Shown: positions 1-8,583, counted from the first letter of the stretch. The stretch is 64,000 nt of DNA from Flavobacterium luteolum (GCF_027111275.1 NZ_CP114286.1:5070501-5134500), one strand, 5' to 3'. Notes: generated by a model not told the origin, from the letters alone. Numbers and translations: made by a program.

Positions 1-241
1 TGTAAAGTGCGGCCGTCATCAAAGGAGTGAAATCTTCAGATAATTGGTTTACATCCGCGCCGTATTCAATAAATTTCTTAACAGTTTCAAGATCTCCTTT
101 GCTAATAGCAACATTTAAAGGAGTTCCTACATAATTTCTAAGCTCAACTGGATTTTTACTAGTTGAAATTTCATTTGAAGCCATTGCTACATTTCCAAAT
201 GTTACTAAGGCTAGTCCTAAATAAATAACTGATTTTTTCAT
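1..241 (-). CDS. Secreted ankyrin-repeat protein, 3'-truncated by the window edge
   Basis: The 80 visible codons start at an ATG (complement of 239-241) and read off the window start. The N-terminus is a Sec signal peptide (MKKSVIYLGLALVTFGNVAMA, cut near Ala-Ser). It is followed by one ankyrin unit with the usual G-TPLNVAISKGDLETVKKFIEYGADVN pattern and the start of a second (TPLMTAALY). It is a close paralogue of the two genes at 1219-1629 and 1782-2162, with the same signal-peptide style and a similar leader before the ATG. Ankyrin repeats bind proteins and have no catalysis of their own. The periplasmic or surface location is inferred from the signal peptide. The partner is unknown. Confidence 0.85.
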   Translation of the reverse strand, partial: MKKSVIYLGLALVTFGNVAMASNEISTSKNPVELRNYVGTPLNVAISKGDLETVKKFIEYGADVNQLSEDFTPLMTAALY

Positions 242-624
242 AATGATTGATGTTTGTTAAATGATTGATGATGATTTTAATTTGATGAAGTAAAGGTAAT
301 ATATTTTTACGTATTATGTATTACAAAGTACCATGTTTTAACCAATTCTTAACACTTACTTAATAAAACGCTAATTAAAGAACCTGAACGTTATCAAATT
401 ATTGATTTTACTATAATAGACTACTGAAAAGGAAAAATGTTACAATAAATCTTATTTTTTTTCTTCTTTTTAAAATCAATGCTCTTCCAACACATAAAAT
501 ATTTTTTTAAATTTACTATATCATTAAAAATCAAAACAATAACATTTTAATCCTAAAGTCTTATAATGCTGAACTTCACAAATAAAATCAACCAAAAAAA
601 ATAATAACCTTAAAACCACAAACC
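242..624. other. Intergenic region between divergent genes, no gene seen
   Basis: An AT-rich stretch of about 380 nt between the minus-strand ankyrin gene and the plus-strand SRPBCC gene. On the minus strand it carries the ankyrin leader, with ATCATCATCAATCATTTA shortly before the start codon. It also has a TACCTTTA box (complement of about 286-293) that resembles the Bacteroidetes -7 element, without a convincing TTG at -33. No open frame, RNA fold or repeat stands out. Confidence 0.4.
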
Positions 625-1161
625 ATGATTTTTATAAAAAGAATTTTAGTTATTTTAATTTTACTTATTTCAATTGTTTTAATCGCTGCTTATTTTATGC
701 CGAAGGAATATTCGGTTGAAAGAGAAATAACAATCAATAAACCCGCTGATAGCATTTTTAAATATGTTAGATCACTTAAAAATCAAAACGAGTTTAGCGT
801 TTGGGCTAATATAGATCCAAAAATGAAAGTCCATTATAGAGGAATTGACGGCATGGTAGGTTCTGTTTCTTCTTGGGAAAGCAATGTCAAAGAAGTTGGT
901 GTTGGAGAACAGGAAATTACCAAAATAATAGAAAACAGACGTTTAGATTTTGCGCTTCGTTTTAAAAAACCAATGGACGATACCGCTGTTGGTTTTATGT
1001 CGACAGAACCTGTTTCTGGAAATCAGACAAAAGTTAAATGGGGAATCAGTGGTGTAATTCCATACCCTACTAATATTATGCTTCCAATGTTAAGAATGGA
1101 TCAGATGATTGGAAACGATTTACAGAAAGGTCTTGAAAATTTAAAAGATGAAATGGAATAG
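625..1161 (+). CDS. SRPBCC-family (polyketide cyclase/START-like) membrane-anchored protein
   Basis: 178 residues. Residues 5-24 form one hydrophobic N-terminal helix (FIKRILVILILLISIVLIAA). The rest matches the SRPBCC/polyketide-cyclase fold family: the strand-helix opening EREITINKPADSIFKYVRSLKNQ, an internal G-VSSWESN stretch, and a C-terminal amphipathic helix (MIGNDLQKGLENLKDEM). Family members hold hydrophobic ligands in a deep cavity, but no ligand can be named here. The gene stands alone and converges on the ankyrin gene at 1219. The ATG follows a stretch without Shine-Dalgarno sequence, as is usual in this phylum. Confidence 0.75.
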   Translation: MIFIKRILVILILLISIVLIAAYFMPKEYSVEREITINKPADSIFKYVRSLKNQNEFSVWANIDPKMKVHYRGIDGMVGSVSSWESNVKEVGVGEQEITKIIENRRLDFALRFKKPMDDTAVGFMSTEPVSGNQTKVKWGISGVIPYPTNIMLPMLRMDQMIGNDLQKGLENLKDEME

Positions 1162-1182
1162 ATTCTATAATTGCAAAAAGAA

Positions 1183-1213
1183 AAAGGGCAATTCAATCGA
1201 TCGAATTGCCCTC
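1183..1213 (-). terminator. Intrinsic terminator of the 1219-1629 ankyrin gene
   Basis: A perfect 9-bp stem GGGCAATTC (1186-1194) / GAATTGCCC (1203-1211) with an 8-nt loop. On the minus strand a T-rich tract (complement of GCAAAAAGAAAAA) follows it. On the plus strand it may also stop transcripts from the SRPBCC gene, though the T tract there is weaker. Confidence 0.75.
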
Positions 1214-1218
1214 TTGTT

Positions 1219-1629
1219 TTATTTACCTTTTCTATTTCTTTTATACTTCTTCTCTTGCTTCTCTTTCAAAATGACAATGGATTCTGTCGATTTTCCAAAT
1301 TCTGCAAAATTCAGAGCTGTAAGCCCCCTATCATTTTCAATTGCTATGTCTGCACCTTTTTCGAGCAAAATATTAATAATTTCAACTTGGTTAAATCTTG
1401 CTGCTACCATTAAAGGCGTCATATTATTTACAATATTGTTGATATTGGCACCATACGATATAAACTTTTTTACGCTTTCAACATCTCCCTTGCTTATAGC
1501 TAGATGAAATGGTGAATTAGAATAGTTTAAGAATTCACTTCGATTCTTAATACTTAACGGGCAAGTTGATGCTTTTGATTCATTTGTAAAAATGAAAATT
1601 GCTCCTAAAATAATTACTGCTTTTTTCAT
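1219..1629 (-). CDS. Secreted ankyrin-repeat protein (paralogue 2)
   Basis: 136 residues with an N-terminal signal peptide (MKKAVIILGAIFIFTNESKA) followed by three short ankyrin units. These are recognisable by SPFHLAISKGDVESVKKFISYGANIN, MTPLMVAARFNQVEIINILLEKGADI and a capping GLTALNFAEFGKS. The tail is strongly basic (KEKQEKKYKRNRKGK). It is about 10 residues longer than its neighbour at 1782-2162 because of this tail. The gene lies in a tandem family and has its own terminator, so it is probably an independent unit. The function is probably protein binding outside the cytoplasm. Nothing nearby identifies a partner. Confidence 0.85.
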   Translation of the reverse strand: MKKAVIILGAIFIFTNESKASTCPLSIKNRSEFLNYSNSPFHLAISKGDVESVKKFISYGANINNIVNNMTPLMVAARFNQVEIINILLEKGADIAIENDRGLTALNFAEFGKSTESIVILKEKQEKKYKRNRKGK

Positions 1630-1721
1630 AATGATTGTTTATTAAATGATTGATGATGAAATATTTACCATTTAGACGACTATCAAAGTAATTAGGTTGC
1701 AGGTTTTTGAAAAAAAAATTA

Positions 1722-1758
1722 AAAAAAAGCATCACCTTTTAGAAAGATGATGCTTTTT
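1722..1758 (-). terminator. Intrinsic terminator of the 1782-2162 ankyrin gene
   Basis: Stem of GCATCACCTTT (from 1729) against AAAGATGATGC (ending 1753), with one mismatched or wobble pair. On the minus strand an eight-T run (complement of 1721-1728) follows it. Confidence 0.7.
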
Positions 1759-1781
1759 CATTTTTTTTACTTTTAAAAATT

Positions 1782-2162
1782 TTATCTAAGCCCTTTTAAA
1801 ATAGCAGCAGATTCTATTGCTTTTGCATATCTGGCATAATCCAATGCTCGAAGTCCATGTGCATTTTCAATTGACGGTTTAGCTCCATTTGCCAATAAAA
1901 TTTTTACAATTTCGACATTGTTAAAACGAGCTGCAAGCATTAAAGGTGTCATGTTTCGCACAATTTTGTTTACATCTGCACCATATTCAATGCTTTTCTT
2001 TACGGTTTCTATATCGCCATTACAAACCGCCAAATGTAAAGGCGATTCTAAATCAAAAGGTATTTCAATTTGATTTTTACTTTCTAACTTCAAATTAGAA
2101 GCTGTTGCTAAATTTGCAAATACGACCAAAGCCGTTCCGAAAACGATTACTGTTTTTTTCAT
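1782..2162 (-). CDS. Secreted ankyrin-repeat protein (paralogue 3)
   Basis: 126 residues with signal peptide MKKTVIVFGTALVVFANLATA, then ankyrin units starting SPLHLAVCNGDIETVKKSIEYGADVN, MTPLMLAARFNNVEIVKILLANGA and GLRALDYARYAKA. It is very close to the paralogue at 1219-1629 over the whole repeat region, which points to tandem duplication. The leader before the ATG contains five copies of ATTG (2163-2183), a local expansion of the ATCAATCATT element found before the other two copies. It probably acts as a periplasmic or surface protein-binding scaffold; this is inference from the family. Confidence 0.85.
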   Translation of the reverse strand: MKKTVIVFGTALVVFANLATASNLKLESKNQIEIPFDLESPLHLAVCNGDIETVKKSIEYGADVNKIVRNMTPLMLAARFNNVEIVKILLANGAKPSIENAHGLRALDYARYAKAIESAAILKGLR

Positions 2163-2390
2163 GATTGATTGATTGATTGATTGTTTAATGATTAATGATT
2201 GTGATGATTACTTGTTAGACGCTCATTATGCATAAAACGTTGCATTAAAAATGAAAAAAAAGATAATTTTCTTAAAAAAAGACAAAGAAGTGCAATCAGA
2301 CAGGCTCAATTACACTTTTCGCATAATTAAATTGGTATAATTTCAGATTAGATTTCAGATTAGATTTCATATCGAAAACCTATTTAAACG

Positions 2391-2431
2391 AAAAAAAGCC
2401 TCGCTGAATTTGTAACAGCAAGGCTTTTTTT
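2391..2431 (-). terminator. Intrinsic terminator of purC
   Basis: AAAAAAAGCCTCGCTG (2391-2406) pairs with CAGCAAGGCTTTTTTT (2416-2431) with one G-T wobble and a 9-nt loop. On the minus strand it ends in a T run directly downstream of the purC stop. Just beyond lies a 13-nt tandem duplication of the type TTTCAGATTAGA (2341-2366). Confidence 0.8.
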
Positions 2432-2462
2432 ATATTGATTTTTTTAGCTTAAATCAAAATTA

Positions 2463-3416
2463 TTATTTTGAAGAAAGATAATCTAATACATTTTTCTCGA
2501 TACGCTGATCAATATTGGCAATATCAGCTTTTACAAATTTTTCTCCTAAAATATTCTCATACAATTCGATATATCTTTCAGAAACTGACTCGATATATTC
2601 GTCTGTCATATTTGGAATCTGCTGTCCTTCTTGCCCTTGAAAACCATTTTCGATCAACCAACGACGAACAAACTCTTTAGATAATTGTTTTTGCTCCTCT
2701 CCTTTTTCTTGTCTTTCTTCATATCCTTCAGCGTAGAAATAACGAGAAGAATCTGGAGTATGAATTTCATCAATTAAAACAATAACACCATCTTTTGTTT
2801 TTCCAAACTCATATTTTGTATCTACCAAAATCAATCCGCGTTTAGCAGCGATTTCAGTTCCTCTCTGAAATAAAGCACGAGTATATTTTTCTAAAACTAA
2901 ATAATCTTCTTCAGAAACAATTCCTTTTGCTAAAATATCTTCGCGAGAAATATCTTCGTCATGAGAACCATTGTCTGCTTTTGTAGTCGGCGTAATAATT
3001 GGCTCAGGAAATTTATCGTTTTCTTTTAAACCTTCAGCCATAGTAACGCCGCAGATTTGTTTTCTACCTGCTGCGTATTCACGAGCTGCATGTCCAGACA
3101 AATAACCACGAATAACCATTTCTACTTTAAAAGGATCACATAAATGTCCAACAGCAACGTTTGGATCTGGAGTAGCAATCAGCCAGTTTGGAACGATATC
3201 TTGTGTCAATTCCATAAATTTTGTTGCAATCTGATTTAGGATTTGTCCTTTATACGGAATTCCTTTTGGCAAAACTACATCAAAAGCAGAAAGTCTATCG
3301 GTAGCCACCATTACTAAAAGTTCGTCGTTAATATTATAAACTTCTCTAACTTTTCCGCGGTAAACTGATTTCTGATTCGGGAAATTAAAATTTGTAGTTG
3401 TGATTGTATTACTCAT
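2463..3416 (-). CDS. purC: Phosphoribosylaminoimidazole-succinocarboxamide (SAICAR) synthase
   Basis: 317 residues. It catalyses ATP-dependent ligation of aspartate to CAIR in de novo purine synthesis, in the cytoplasm. Family signatures are visible: [11 protein letters not shown] at the N-terminus (nucleotide-binding loop), [39 protein letters not shown] and the metal/ATP segment [14 protein letters not shown]. Length fits the roughly 300-residue long PurC type. An upstream extension to 3479 is open, but the ATG at 3414-3416 gives the normal N-terminus and is preferred. The gene is monocistronic, with a terminator just downstream. Confidence 0.95.
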   Translation of the reverse strand: MSNTITTTNFNFPNQKSVYRGKVREVYNINDELLVMVATDRLSAFDVVLPKGIPYKGQILNQIATKFMELTQDIVPNWLIATPDPNVAVGHLCDPFKVEMVIRGYLSGHAAREYAAGRKQICGVTMAEGLKENDKFPEPIITPTTKADNGSHDEDISREDILAKGIVSEEDYLVLEKYTRALFQRGTEIAAKRGLILVDTKYEFGKTKDGVIVLIDEIHTPDSSRYFYAEGYEERQEKGEEQKQLSKEFVRRWLIENGFQGQEGQQIPNMTDEYIESVSERYIELYENILGEKFVKADIANIDQRIEKNVLDYLSSK

Positions 3417-3507
3417 TATCCTTTTGGTTGTGTTGTTTTTAATGAATGCAAATTTAAAACTATTTGACAGAGCAAACAAAGAAAATATTACTTCAATTTT
3501 AAGTGAT

Positions 3508-4101
3508 TTATTTAAAGCTTAAAATTCCTTTTCCAAAAGATTTTATTGACTCATCTAAACTTGCCAATGTGGTATCGTTCAATTTTTTATAATCCTCAGA
3601 CTGCACGATTAGAATTTGTCCCACATTATGGGCTGGCGCATTGGGCAAAAAAATTACAGCTCTTCCGTCTTCTCCTTCTTCAATTAAATGTGCTGGTTGC
3701 CAAAAATTTCCATTTTTAAGCAGAATAGGCAAATCTGTAACAGGTTTTGGCACATGATTTCTTTTCAAAAGCTTATCTTCGGCCTCCTTTTTATTTTTTT
3801 CATAACCAGGCAAAAAGATCATTAATTTCTCGTCTACCCAATTGGTAAATCTTTTTAGAATAGATAAACGCATCAAAAAGCCACTTAAATAAATTAGGAC
3901 CACCAAAATCATTCCACCCACAATATCGGTAGCGTATTTTCCCAATATCAAATCCAAACGCAGAAAGTGTGCAAATTTTTCTCCATAATTCTGAAAAAAC
4001 TTCCAGACTTTTCCCAACAAAATAAAAAAAACTAAAAGCGGTAATAAAACTAATGCCCCCGAAATCAAGTTCCGTTCAGCTTGAAGTAGAAATTTTTTCA
4101 T
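3508..4101 (-). CDS. DUF502 family integral membrane protein
   Basis: 197 residues that match the DUF502 (COG2928) pattern. A short basic N-terminus is followed by the hydrophobic segment [21 protein letters not shown] (about residues 12-32). A second segment, [21 protein letters not shown], lies near residues 56-76. Then comes a soluble domain with the conserved stretches [40 protein letters not shown] and a C-terminal SIKSFGKGI. The function of the family is not established. It lies between purC and a HAD phosphatase, separated from the latter by a terminator, so it probably has its own promoter. Confidence 0.85.
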   Translation of the reverse strand: MKKFLLQAERNLISGALVLLPLLVFFILLGKVWKFFQNYGEKFAHFLRLDLILGKYATDIVGGMILVVLIYLSGFLMRLSILKRFTNWVDEKLMIFLPGYEKNKKEAEDKLLKRNHVPKPVTDLPILLKNGNFWQPAHLIEEGEDGRAVIFLPNAPAHNVGQILIVQSEDYKKLNDTTLASLDESIKSFGKGILSFK

Positions 4102-4120
4102 GGTTAAATAATTAAGGTTA

Positions 4121-4158
4121 AAAAAATAAGAGCTAACCCTCTATGAATTAGCTCTTAT
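4121..4158 (-). terminator. Intrinsic terminator of the HAD phosphatase gene
   Basis: ATAAGAGCTAA (4126-4136) pairs perfectly with TTAGCTCTTAT (4148-4158). On the minus strand a T-rich run (complement of AAAAAA before 4126) follows. Confidence 0.75.
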
Positions 4159-4212
4159 AAAAATAACTATTATTTGTTATTCGGCAACAAACCGAATATA
4201 AAACATTCTCAA

Positions 4213-5043
4213 TTAAGTCGTTGCAAATTCTTTATCCAGAATTTTAGCAGCAATATATCTTGCAACTCCATCCTCGGCATTGGTATTAATTACTTCTAAA
4301 TCTGGTAAGGCATCTTTTAAAATTGATGGGGCATTTCCCATAATTAAACCTTTTCCCGTTGCTGACAACATTTGCAAATCATTAAACCCATCTCCAAACG
4401 AAATAGCTTCATCCAAAGTAAAACCTTCTTTTTCTAACACTTTTTCAATTGCAACTGCCTTGTCTACCGATTTATCCATAAATTCTAAACAAGTTGGCAA
4501 GCTAAAAGCGTGGTGCAAATGTTCTGAAGAATTGGCTAAAACAGCATCTCTTACTTTTACCAATTTCTCATGATTGTCGCAAGAAAAGAAAATTTTGATC
4601 GCTTTAAAATCTTCAATTGTTTTATAGTCGACCAATTCAGGACGATATTTCAATTCGGCTTGAAAAGAGTTTAATCTTTCATTCCATTTATTAGTCTGCC
4701 AAACGTTTTCTTTGAACAATACAACTGTAACATCTGGGTCAATTTCTATATTTAAAGCTGCTTTGACAATATCGCTGTCTAGATTAAAAGCAAAAAGTTC
4801 TTCTTTGTTTGGCGAATGGATTCTTCCTCCGTTAGAACTTACAAGATAAACTGGCACTTCAAGTGTGTCTATAATAGCGAATGCGTCTAGGTGATGACGT
4901 CCTGTAGCTACAATAATCAAGTAGCCTTGATTGTGAAGTTCTTGAAAAATTGATTTTGTATATTCTGAAATTCTGTGTTGTGGGTTGAGTAAAGTTCCGT
5001 CAAGGTCACTTACTACAGCTTTTATATTTTTAGGTTTTGTCAT
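4213..5043 (-). CDS. Cof-type HAD-IIB sugar-phosphate/nucleotide phosphatase
   Basis: 276 residues of the haloacid dehalogenase superfamily, Cof subfamily IIB. Motif I is DLDGTLLNP with the nucleophilic aspartate near residue 13. Motif II lies at IIVATGRH. A central cap domain follows, and then motif III/IV as AISFGDGFNDLQMLSATG. Family members dephosphorylate small phosphorylated metabolites; the substrate cannot be read from sequence. The chosen start is the ATG at 5041-5043. A TTG four codons upstream (5055) is open but unnecessary. Single-gene unit with a terminator downstream. Confidence 0.88.
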   Translation of the reverse strand: MTKPKNIKAVVSDLDGTLLNPQHRISEYTKSIFQELHNQGYLIIVATGRHHLDAFAIIDTLEVPVYLVSSNGGRIHSPNKEELFAFNLDSDIVKAALNIEIDPDVTVVLFKENVWQTNKWNERLNSFQAELKYRPELVDYKTIEDFKAIKIFFSCDNHEKLVKVRDAVLANSSEHLHHAFSLPTCLEFMDKSVDKAVAIEKVLEKEGFTLDEAISFGDGFNDLQMLSATGKGLIMGNAPSILKDALPDLEVINTNAEDGVARYIAAKILDKEFATT

Positions 5044-5209
5044 ATTAATTATCAAATTCGATGAAATGCAAATTTAAAGCTTTAAGACCGTTTAGCCAAA
5101 GATTACGCGCTTTGAAAGCTAGATTTGAGGTAAGTTTATTATTTATTTAACTTAAATACCCAAACAAATTAAACAAAACAGCAATAACCAAAATCACTTT
5201 ATAAATATT

Positions 5210-5782
5210 TTATTTCAGCAGATTTTGTATGCTAAGGCCAGATAAATTAATTAATTCTTTTGAAATTGTTTCGCTAACAACTCCACCCGCTACCATTTCA
5301 AAACCTTTACCAACTAATAATGTTTTCCAATTCTTCTTTCCCAAATAAAAGAGTCCTTTCATTTCTTCTATTTCTTCTGAAAGATCATCATAAATAACAT
5401 TTTGACCCTTTTTTAGGATTTCAATTTCATCTATTATTTTATCTAATTTATCGCAAAACATTTGTTTTTCTTCTGAAGTAAAACAATCATTTTTATCTTC
5501 AGAAATTGAATAGTCTTCTAACAAATTATTAACATAAAAAATTGATTTTAAGTGCCATTTCAATTTTTCACAATCCTTTTTTTCCTTACAATTAGCAAAA
5601 TGGTCATCATACATTTCTTGTATGGAGCTTCTAACACTTTTCAAAAATATAATTTTATCAGCTTCTTTTTTGTACCTAGACAATTCTTTATCAAGTCCGT
5701 TTAGAAAATAGTTTTTATTTTCTGAACTTACATAATATTCATCTAAAAACTCATTAGCAATTTCTTCAACTATATTTACCAT
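5210..5782 (-). CDS. Hypothetical protein with coiled-coil and glycine-rich C-terminal segment
   Basis: 190 residues, not assigned to a named family. The first 110 residues are charged, helical and rich in Lys, Glu and Asn, with several Cys (NCKEKKDCEK). Residues about 115-150 look like a coiled coil (LDKIIDEIEILKK...LSEEIEEMKGLF). The end is LGKKNWKTLLVGKGFEMVAG followed by GVVSETISKEL. From memory, similar C-terminal tails occur in poorly characterised bacterial proteins of accessory regions, sometimes beside predicted conflict systems; I cannot verify this. Base composition is even more AT-rich than its neighbours. It is a single gene with no visible partner. Confidence 0.6.
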   Translation of the reverse strand: MVNIVEEIANEFLDEYYVSSENKNYFLNGLDKELSRYKKEADKIIFLKSVRSSIQEMYDDHFANCKEKKDCEKLKWHLKSIFYVNNLLEDYSISEDKNDCFTSEEKQMFCDKLDKIIDEIEILKKGQNVIYDDLSEEIEEMKGLFYLGKKNWKTLLVGKGFEMVAGGVVSETISKELINLSGLSIQNLLK

Positions 5783-5814
5783 ACTATTCTAATTTTATAA
5801 TCAATTCTTAAATT

Positions 5815-5867
5815 AAAAAAAATATTCGTTTTGCAATTTTCAAAAGAAAACATACAAAACGAATATT
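5815..5867 (-). terminator. Intrinsic terminator of the PhoH gene
   Basis: A perfect 13-bp stem AATATTCGTTTTG (5821-5833) / CAAAACGAATATT (5855-5867) with a 21-nt loop. On the minus strand an eight-T run follows (complement of 5815-5822). Confidence 0.75.
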
Positions 5868-5924
5868 AATAAATGTTAAAACACAATTCACGATTTACAT
5901 TTAACATTTCACTAAAATTTATAA

Positions 5925-6875
5925 TTAATCGTGATTTTCTATTTGCTTATATGCATCGATTACCTTTTTAACCAATCTGTGGCGAACGATATCTTTATCA
6001 TCCAAATAAATAATTCCGATGCCATCAATGTCTTTTAGAACCAAAAGTGCTTCCTTAAGACCAGAAATGGTTCTTCGCGGTAAATCGACCTGTCCAGGAT
6101 CACCTGTAATCATGAATTTGGCATTTTTCCCCATACGGGTCAAAAACATTTTCATTTGTGAGTGAGTGGTATTCTGAGCTTCATCAAGAATTACAAAAGC
6201 ATTGTCAAGAGTTCGTCCACGCATGAAAGCCAAAGGTGCAATTTGAATAATTCCTTTTAGAATATAATCTTCCAGTTTTTCATTCGGAATCATATCGCGT
6301 AATGCGTCATAAAGTGGCTGCATATAAGGATCTAGCTTTTCTTTCATATCTCCAGGCAAGAAACCTAGGTTTTCACCAGCTTCAACTGCAGGACGCGTCA
6401 GAATAATTCTTTTTACTTCTTTATCCTTTAGCATTTTTACAGCCATTGCAACTCCCGTGTACGTTTTTCCTGTTCCGGCTGGACCTACTGCAAAAACCAT
6501 ATCGTTCTTTTTTACAGTATCAACCAGCAATTGCTGATTTGGAGTCATTGCCTTTACAATCTTACCGCCAACACCATGAACTAAGATTTTGTCATGATCG
6601 TAAGCTCTCTTTTCATCCTGACCATCACTCATTATTACACGTTCTATTACATTATCGTCAATATTATTGTAACGTGTAAAGTGAAGCATTAATCTTTGAA
6701 ATCTTTTTTCGAATTCGTCTAAAACTTCTTTTTCGCCAAATGCTTTTAAAGTTGTCCCTCGTGCTACGATTTTAAGCTTTGGGTAATACTTTTTAATGAT
6801 TTCTAGATGGCTATCCTGTGCGCCCCAAAACTCTTTTGGAGCAATGTCTACTAGCTCGATTATTCTTTCGTTCAA
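5925..6875 (-). CDS. PhoH family ATPase
   Basis: 316 residues. Cytoplasmic P-loop NTPase of the PhoH family, with Walker A GPAGTGKTY at residues 131-139 and Walker B FVILDEAQNT about 90 residues later. The N-terminal region resembles the KH-like extension found in PhoH-like proteins (LKIVARGTTLKAFGEKEVLDEF). The family is linked to RNA metabolism in related bacteria. No ATG gives the conserved N-terminus. The frame opens with TTG at 6873-6875 (reading NERIIELVDIAPKEF), so a TTG start is called. It is divergent from the SAM hydroxide adenosyltransferase gene. Confidence 0.9.
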   Translation of the reverse strand: MNERIIELVDIAPKEFWGAQDSHLEIIKKYYPKLKIVARGTTLKAFGEKEVLDEFEKRFQRLMLHFTRYNNIDDNVIERVIMSDGQDEKRAYDHDKILVHGVGGKIVKAMTPNQQLLVDTVKKNDMVFAVGPAGTGKTYTGVAMAVKMLKDKEVKRIILTRPAVEAGENLGFLPGDMKEKLDPYMQPLYDALRDMIPNEKLEDYILKGIIQIAPLAFMRGRTLDNAFVILDEAQNTTHSQMKMFLTRMGKNAKFMITGDPGQVDLPRRTISGLKEALLVLKDIDGIGIIYLDDKDIVRHRLVKKVIDAYKQIENHD

Positions 6876-7071
6876 ATGAAGTAGTTTTAAATTAAAAATT
6901 CCTTTTAATATTTAGTGGTTGTCGGGTCTTTTTTATAGTCACACTATTCGATTGCAGTTTTCAGTTTTTCTATTTCTTAACATAAATCCGTGTTTCTGAA
7001 TATTGTAACTTGCAAATACTTTAAAAAACACAATTTGTCTTTTCTTTCTTTCAATTTGTGTTTACTATTAT

Positions 7072-7079
7072 TAGCTTTG
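7072..7079 (+). promoter_or_regulatory. Candidate -7 promoter element for the SAM hydroxide adenosyltransferase gene
   Basis: TAGCTTTG matches the Bacteroidetes -7 consensus TAnnTTTG exactly and lies 60 nt upstream of the ATG at 7139. The closest TTG (7056-7058) is spaced at only 13 nt, so the -33 box is not convincing. Confidence 0.4.
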
Positions 7080-7138
7080 CATTTCTCAAATTTAATGAAA
7101 ATTAGATTTAAATACTATCAATAGTTATAAACAAAAAT

Positions 7139-7966
7139 ATGTCAATAATTACCCTTACTACAGACTACGGCTTAAAAGATCACTTTGTGGGGTCGCTGAA
7201 GGGTAAAATACTTTCTGAAAATCCAGAGGTTCAAATCGTTGACATTTCTCATGACATTGATCCCTTTAATACTGCCGAAGCAAGTTATATAATTGGCGCA
7301 GCTTATATGAGTTTCCCAAAAGGAACGGTACACTTAATTGGTGTTGATATTGAACGCAATAAAGAGAACCAGCATATAGCCATGCAATGGAACGATCACT
7401 ACTTTATTTGTGCAGATAACGGAATCTTGAGCATGCTGACACAGAAAATCGTTCCACAAAAGATTGTGGCAATCAATATTCACGATCGTTTCCCGATTGA
7501 AGCTACAGATTTAGATATCTTCATTCAGGTCGCTTCTCACTTATCAAAAGGCGGTTTATTGAATGTAATTGGAAAAGAAATCCCTGCCATTAAAGAAGCT
7601 ACCGAATTGCAAGCTCTTGTAGCAGATGACGGAAATTCTATAAAAGGAAACATCATTTACATTGACCATTTTGGAAACGTTGTAACTAATATCTCAAAAA
7701 AGCAATTCTTAGAAATTTCGCGCGGACGTCCGTATGAAATTGTGATGAATCCAAAAAACATCAAAACGATTCTGCCAAATTATTCGGCTATTGCAACTTC
7801 AGACAAATATCCGATTAAAACTTATGAAGGAGAAAAATTGGCTATTTTTAATGAAGCTGGTTTTCTTGAAATCGCTATTTTCAGAAGCAATCCTTCTAAA
7901 GTGGGTTCTGCAAATAGTCTTCTTGGATTGAATTATCGTGATGTGATTACTATTAAATTCTCCTAA
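7139..7966 (+). CDS. SAM hydroxide adenosyltransferase (DUF62 / SAM hydrolase family)
   Basis: 275 residues. The N-terminal motif ITLTTDYGLKDHFVGSLKG is the signature of the DUF62 / fluorinase-like family. It is followed by IVDISHDIDPFNTAEASYI and FICADNGILS in the SAM-binding domain, and IDHFGNVVTNI in the C-terminal barrel. Non-halogenating members hydrolyse S-adenosylmethionine to adenosine and methionine using a water-derived hydroxide. The longer loop typical of true fluorinases was not seen. It is divergent from PhoH with a 263-nt gap. Confidence 0.9.
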   Translation: MSIITLTTDYGLKDHFVGSLKGKILSENPEVQIVDISHDIDPFNTAEASYIIGAAYMSFPKGTVHLIGVDIERNKENQHIAMQWNDHYFICADNGILSMLTQKIVPQKIVAINIHDRFPIEATDLDIFIQVASHLSKGGLLNVIGKEIPAIKEATELQALVADDGNSIKGNIIYIDHFGNVVTNISKKQFLEISRGRPYEIVMNPKNIKTILPNYSAIATSDKYPIKTYEGEKLAIFNEAGFLEIAIFRSNPSKVGSANSLLGLNYRDVITIKFS

Positions 7967-8046
7967 AATTAATTCTTAGACTTTATTTTTTTTGCTCGCA
8001 GATTTCACTGATTGAGCAGATATACACTGTTTTTTTTTGTGCTTTC

Positions 8047-8148
8047 TGTCATTTCGACGAAGGAGAAATCTTCGCAAGAAACTCCACAAAAAAAGTCGCC
8101 AAGCTTTATAGAGCTACTAGTGAAGATTTCTCCTTCGTCGAAATGACA
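8047..8148. repeat. Perfect 27-bp inverted repeat (intergenic hairpin element)
   Basis: The arms at 8047-8073 and 8122-8148 are perfect reverse complements. Each contains CATTTCGACGAAGGAG or its complement, separated by 48 nt. The stem is far longer than a normal terminator and lies in a 312-nt gap (7967-8278) that otherwise holds only a TATTTTTG promoter-like box at 8203-8210 before the next gene. From memory this ATTTCGACGAAGGAGAAAT word is common between genes in flavobacterial genomes, but I have not checked this. Confidence 0.85.
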
Positions 8149-8278
8149 ATATTGTCTAAAAAAAGTATTCAAAATATTTATAAAAACAACAATCTATTTT
8201 GGTATTTTTGCGCACCTGTAAGACTTTAGGCAATTCAAAAAATCTAAAATCAACAGTCTAAAATCTAAAATTACAAAC

Positions 8279-8575
8279 ATGTTTGTTCGAATAGTAAAAA
8301 TGAGTTTTCACGAAGAAAAAATTCCTGATTTTCTAGAAAATTTTGAATCGGTGAAACACAAAATACGAAATGCCGAAGGAAATCGTTTTTTAGAATTGTA
8401 TCAGGACAAAAATGACAAATGCATCTTTTTCACTTACAGTTACTGGGAAACCGAAGAAGATTTAGAAAATTATAGAAATTCTGAACTGTTTGATACTGTT
8501 TGGAGTTTTACAAAAAAACTATTCAATGCAAAGCCAGAAGCTTGGAGTGTTGATAAATTGGTGAGTTTAAATTAA
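8279..8575 (+). CDS. Antibiotic biosynthesis monooxygenase (ABM)-domain protein
   Basis: 98 residues forming one ABM-like ferredoxin-fold domain. An N-terminal strand, MFVRIVKMSFHEEKIPDFLENF, is followed by NRFLELYQDKNDKCIFFTYSYWET, a stretch typical of the family. Next come YRNSELFDTVW and a C-terminal helix ending KPEAWSVDKLV. Members are small cofactor-free oxygenases, haem-degrading enzymes or regulators; which applies here cannot be decided. A promoter-like TATTTTTG box lies at 8203-8210. The gene sits between two inverted-repeat elements and is probably monocistronic. Confidence 0.8.
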   Translation: MFVRIVKMSFHEEKIPDFLENFESVKHKIRNAEGNRFLELYQDKNDKCIFFTYSYWETEEDLENYRNSELFDTVWSFTKKLFNAKPEAWSVDKLVSLN

Positions 8576-8583
8576 AACTATAT

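Noticed and set aside
1148..1507. 119-codon plus-strand frame opposite the ankyrin gene
   Set aside because: Antisense shadow of a clear ankyrin coding sequence with signal peptide.
2161..2183. ATGATTGATTG repeat as a possible Fnr-like site
   Set aside because: It is a direct, not inverted, repeat and belongs to the ankyrin leader.
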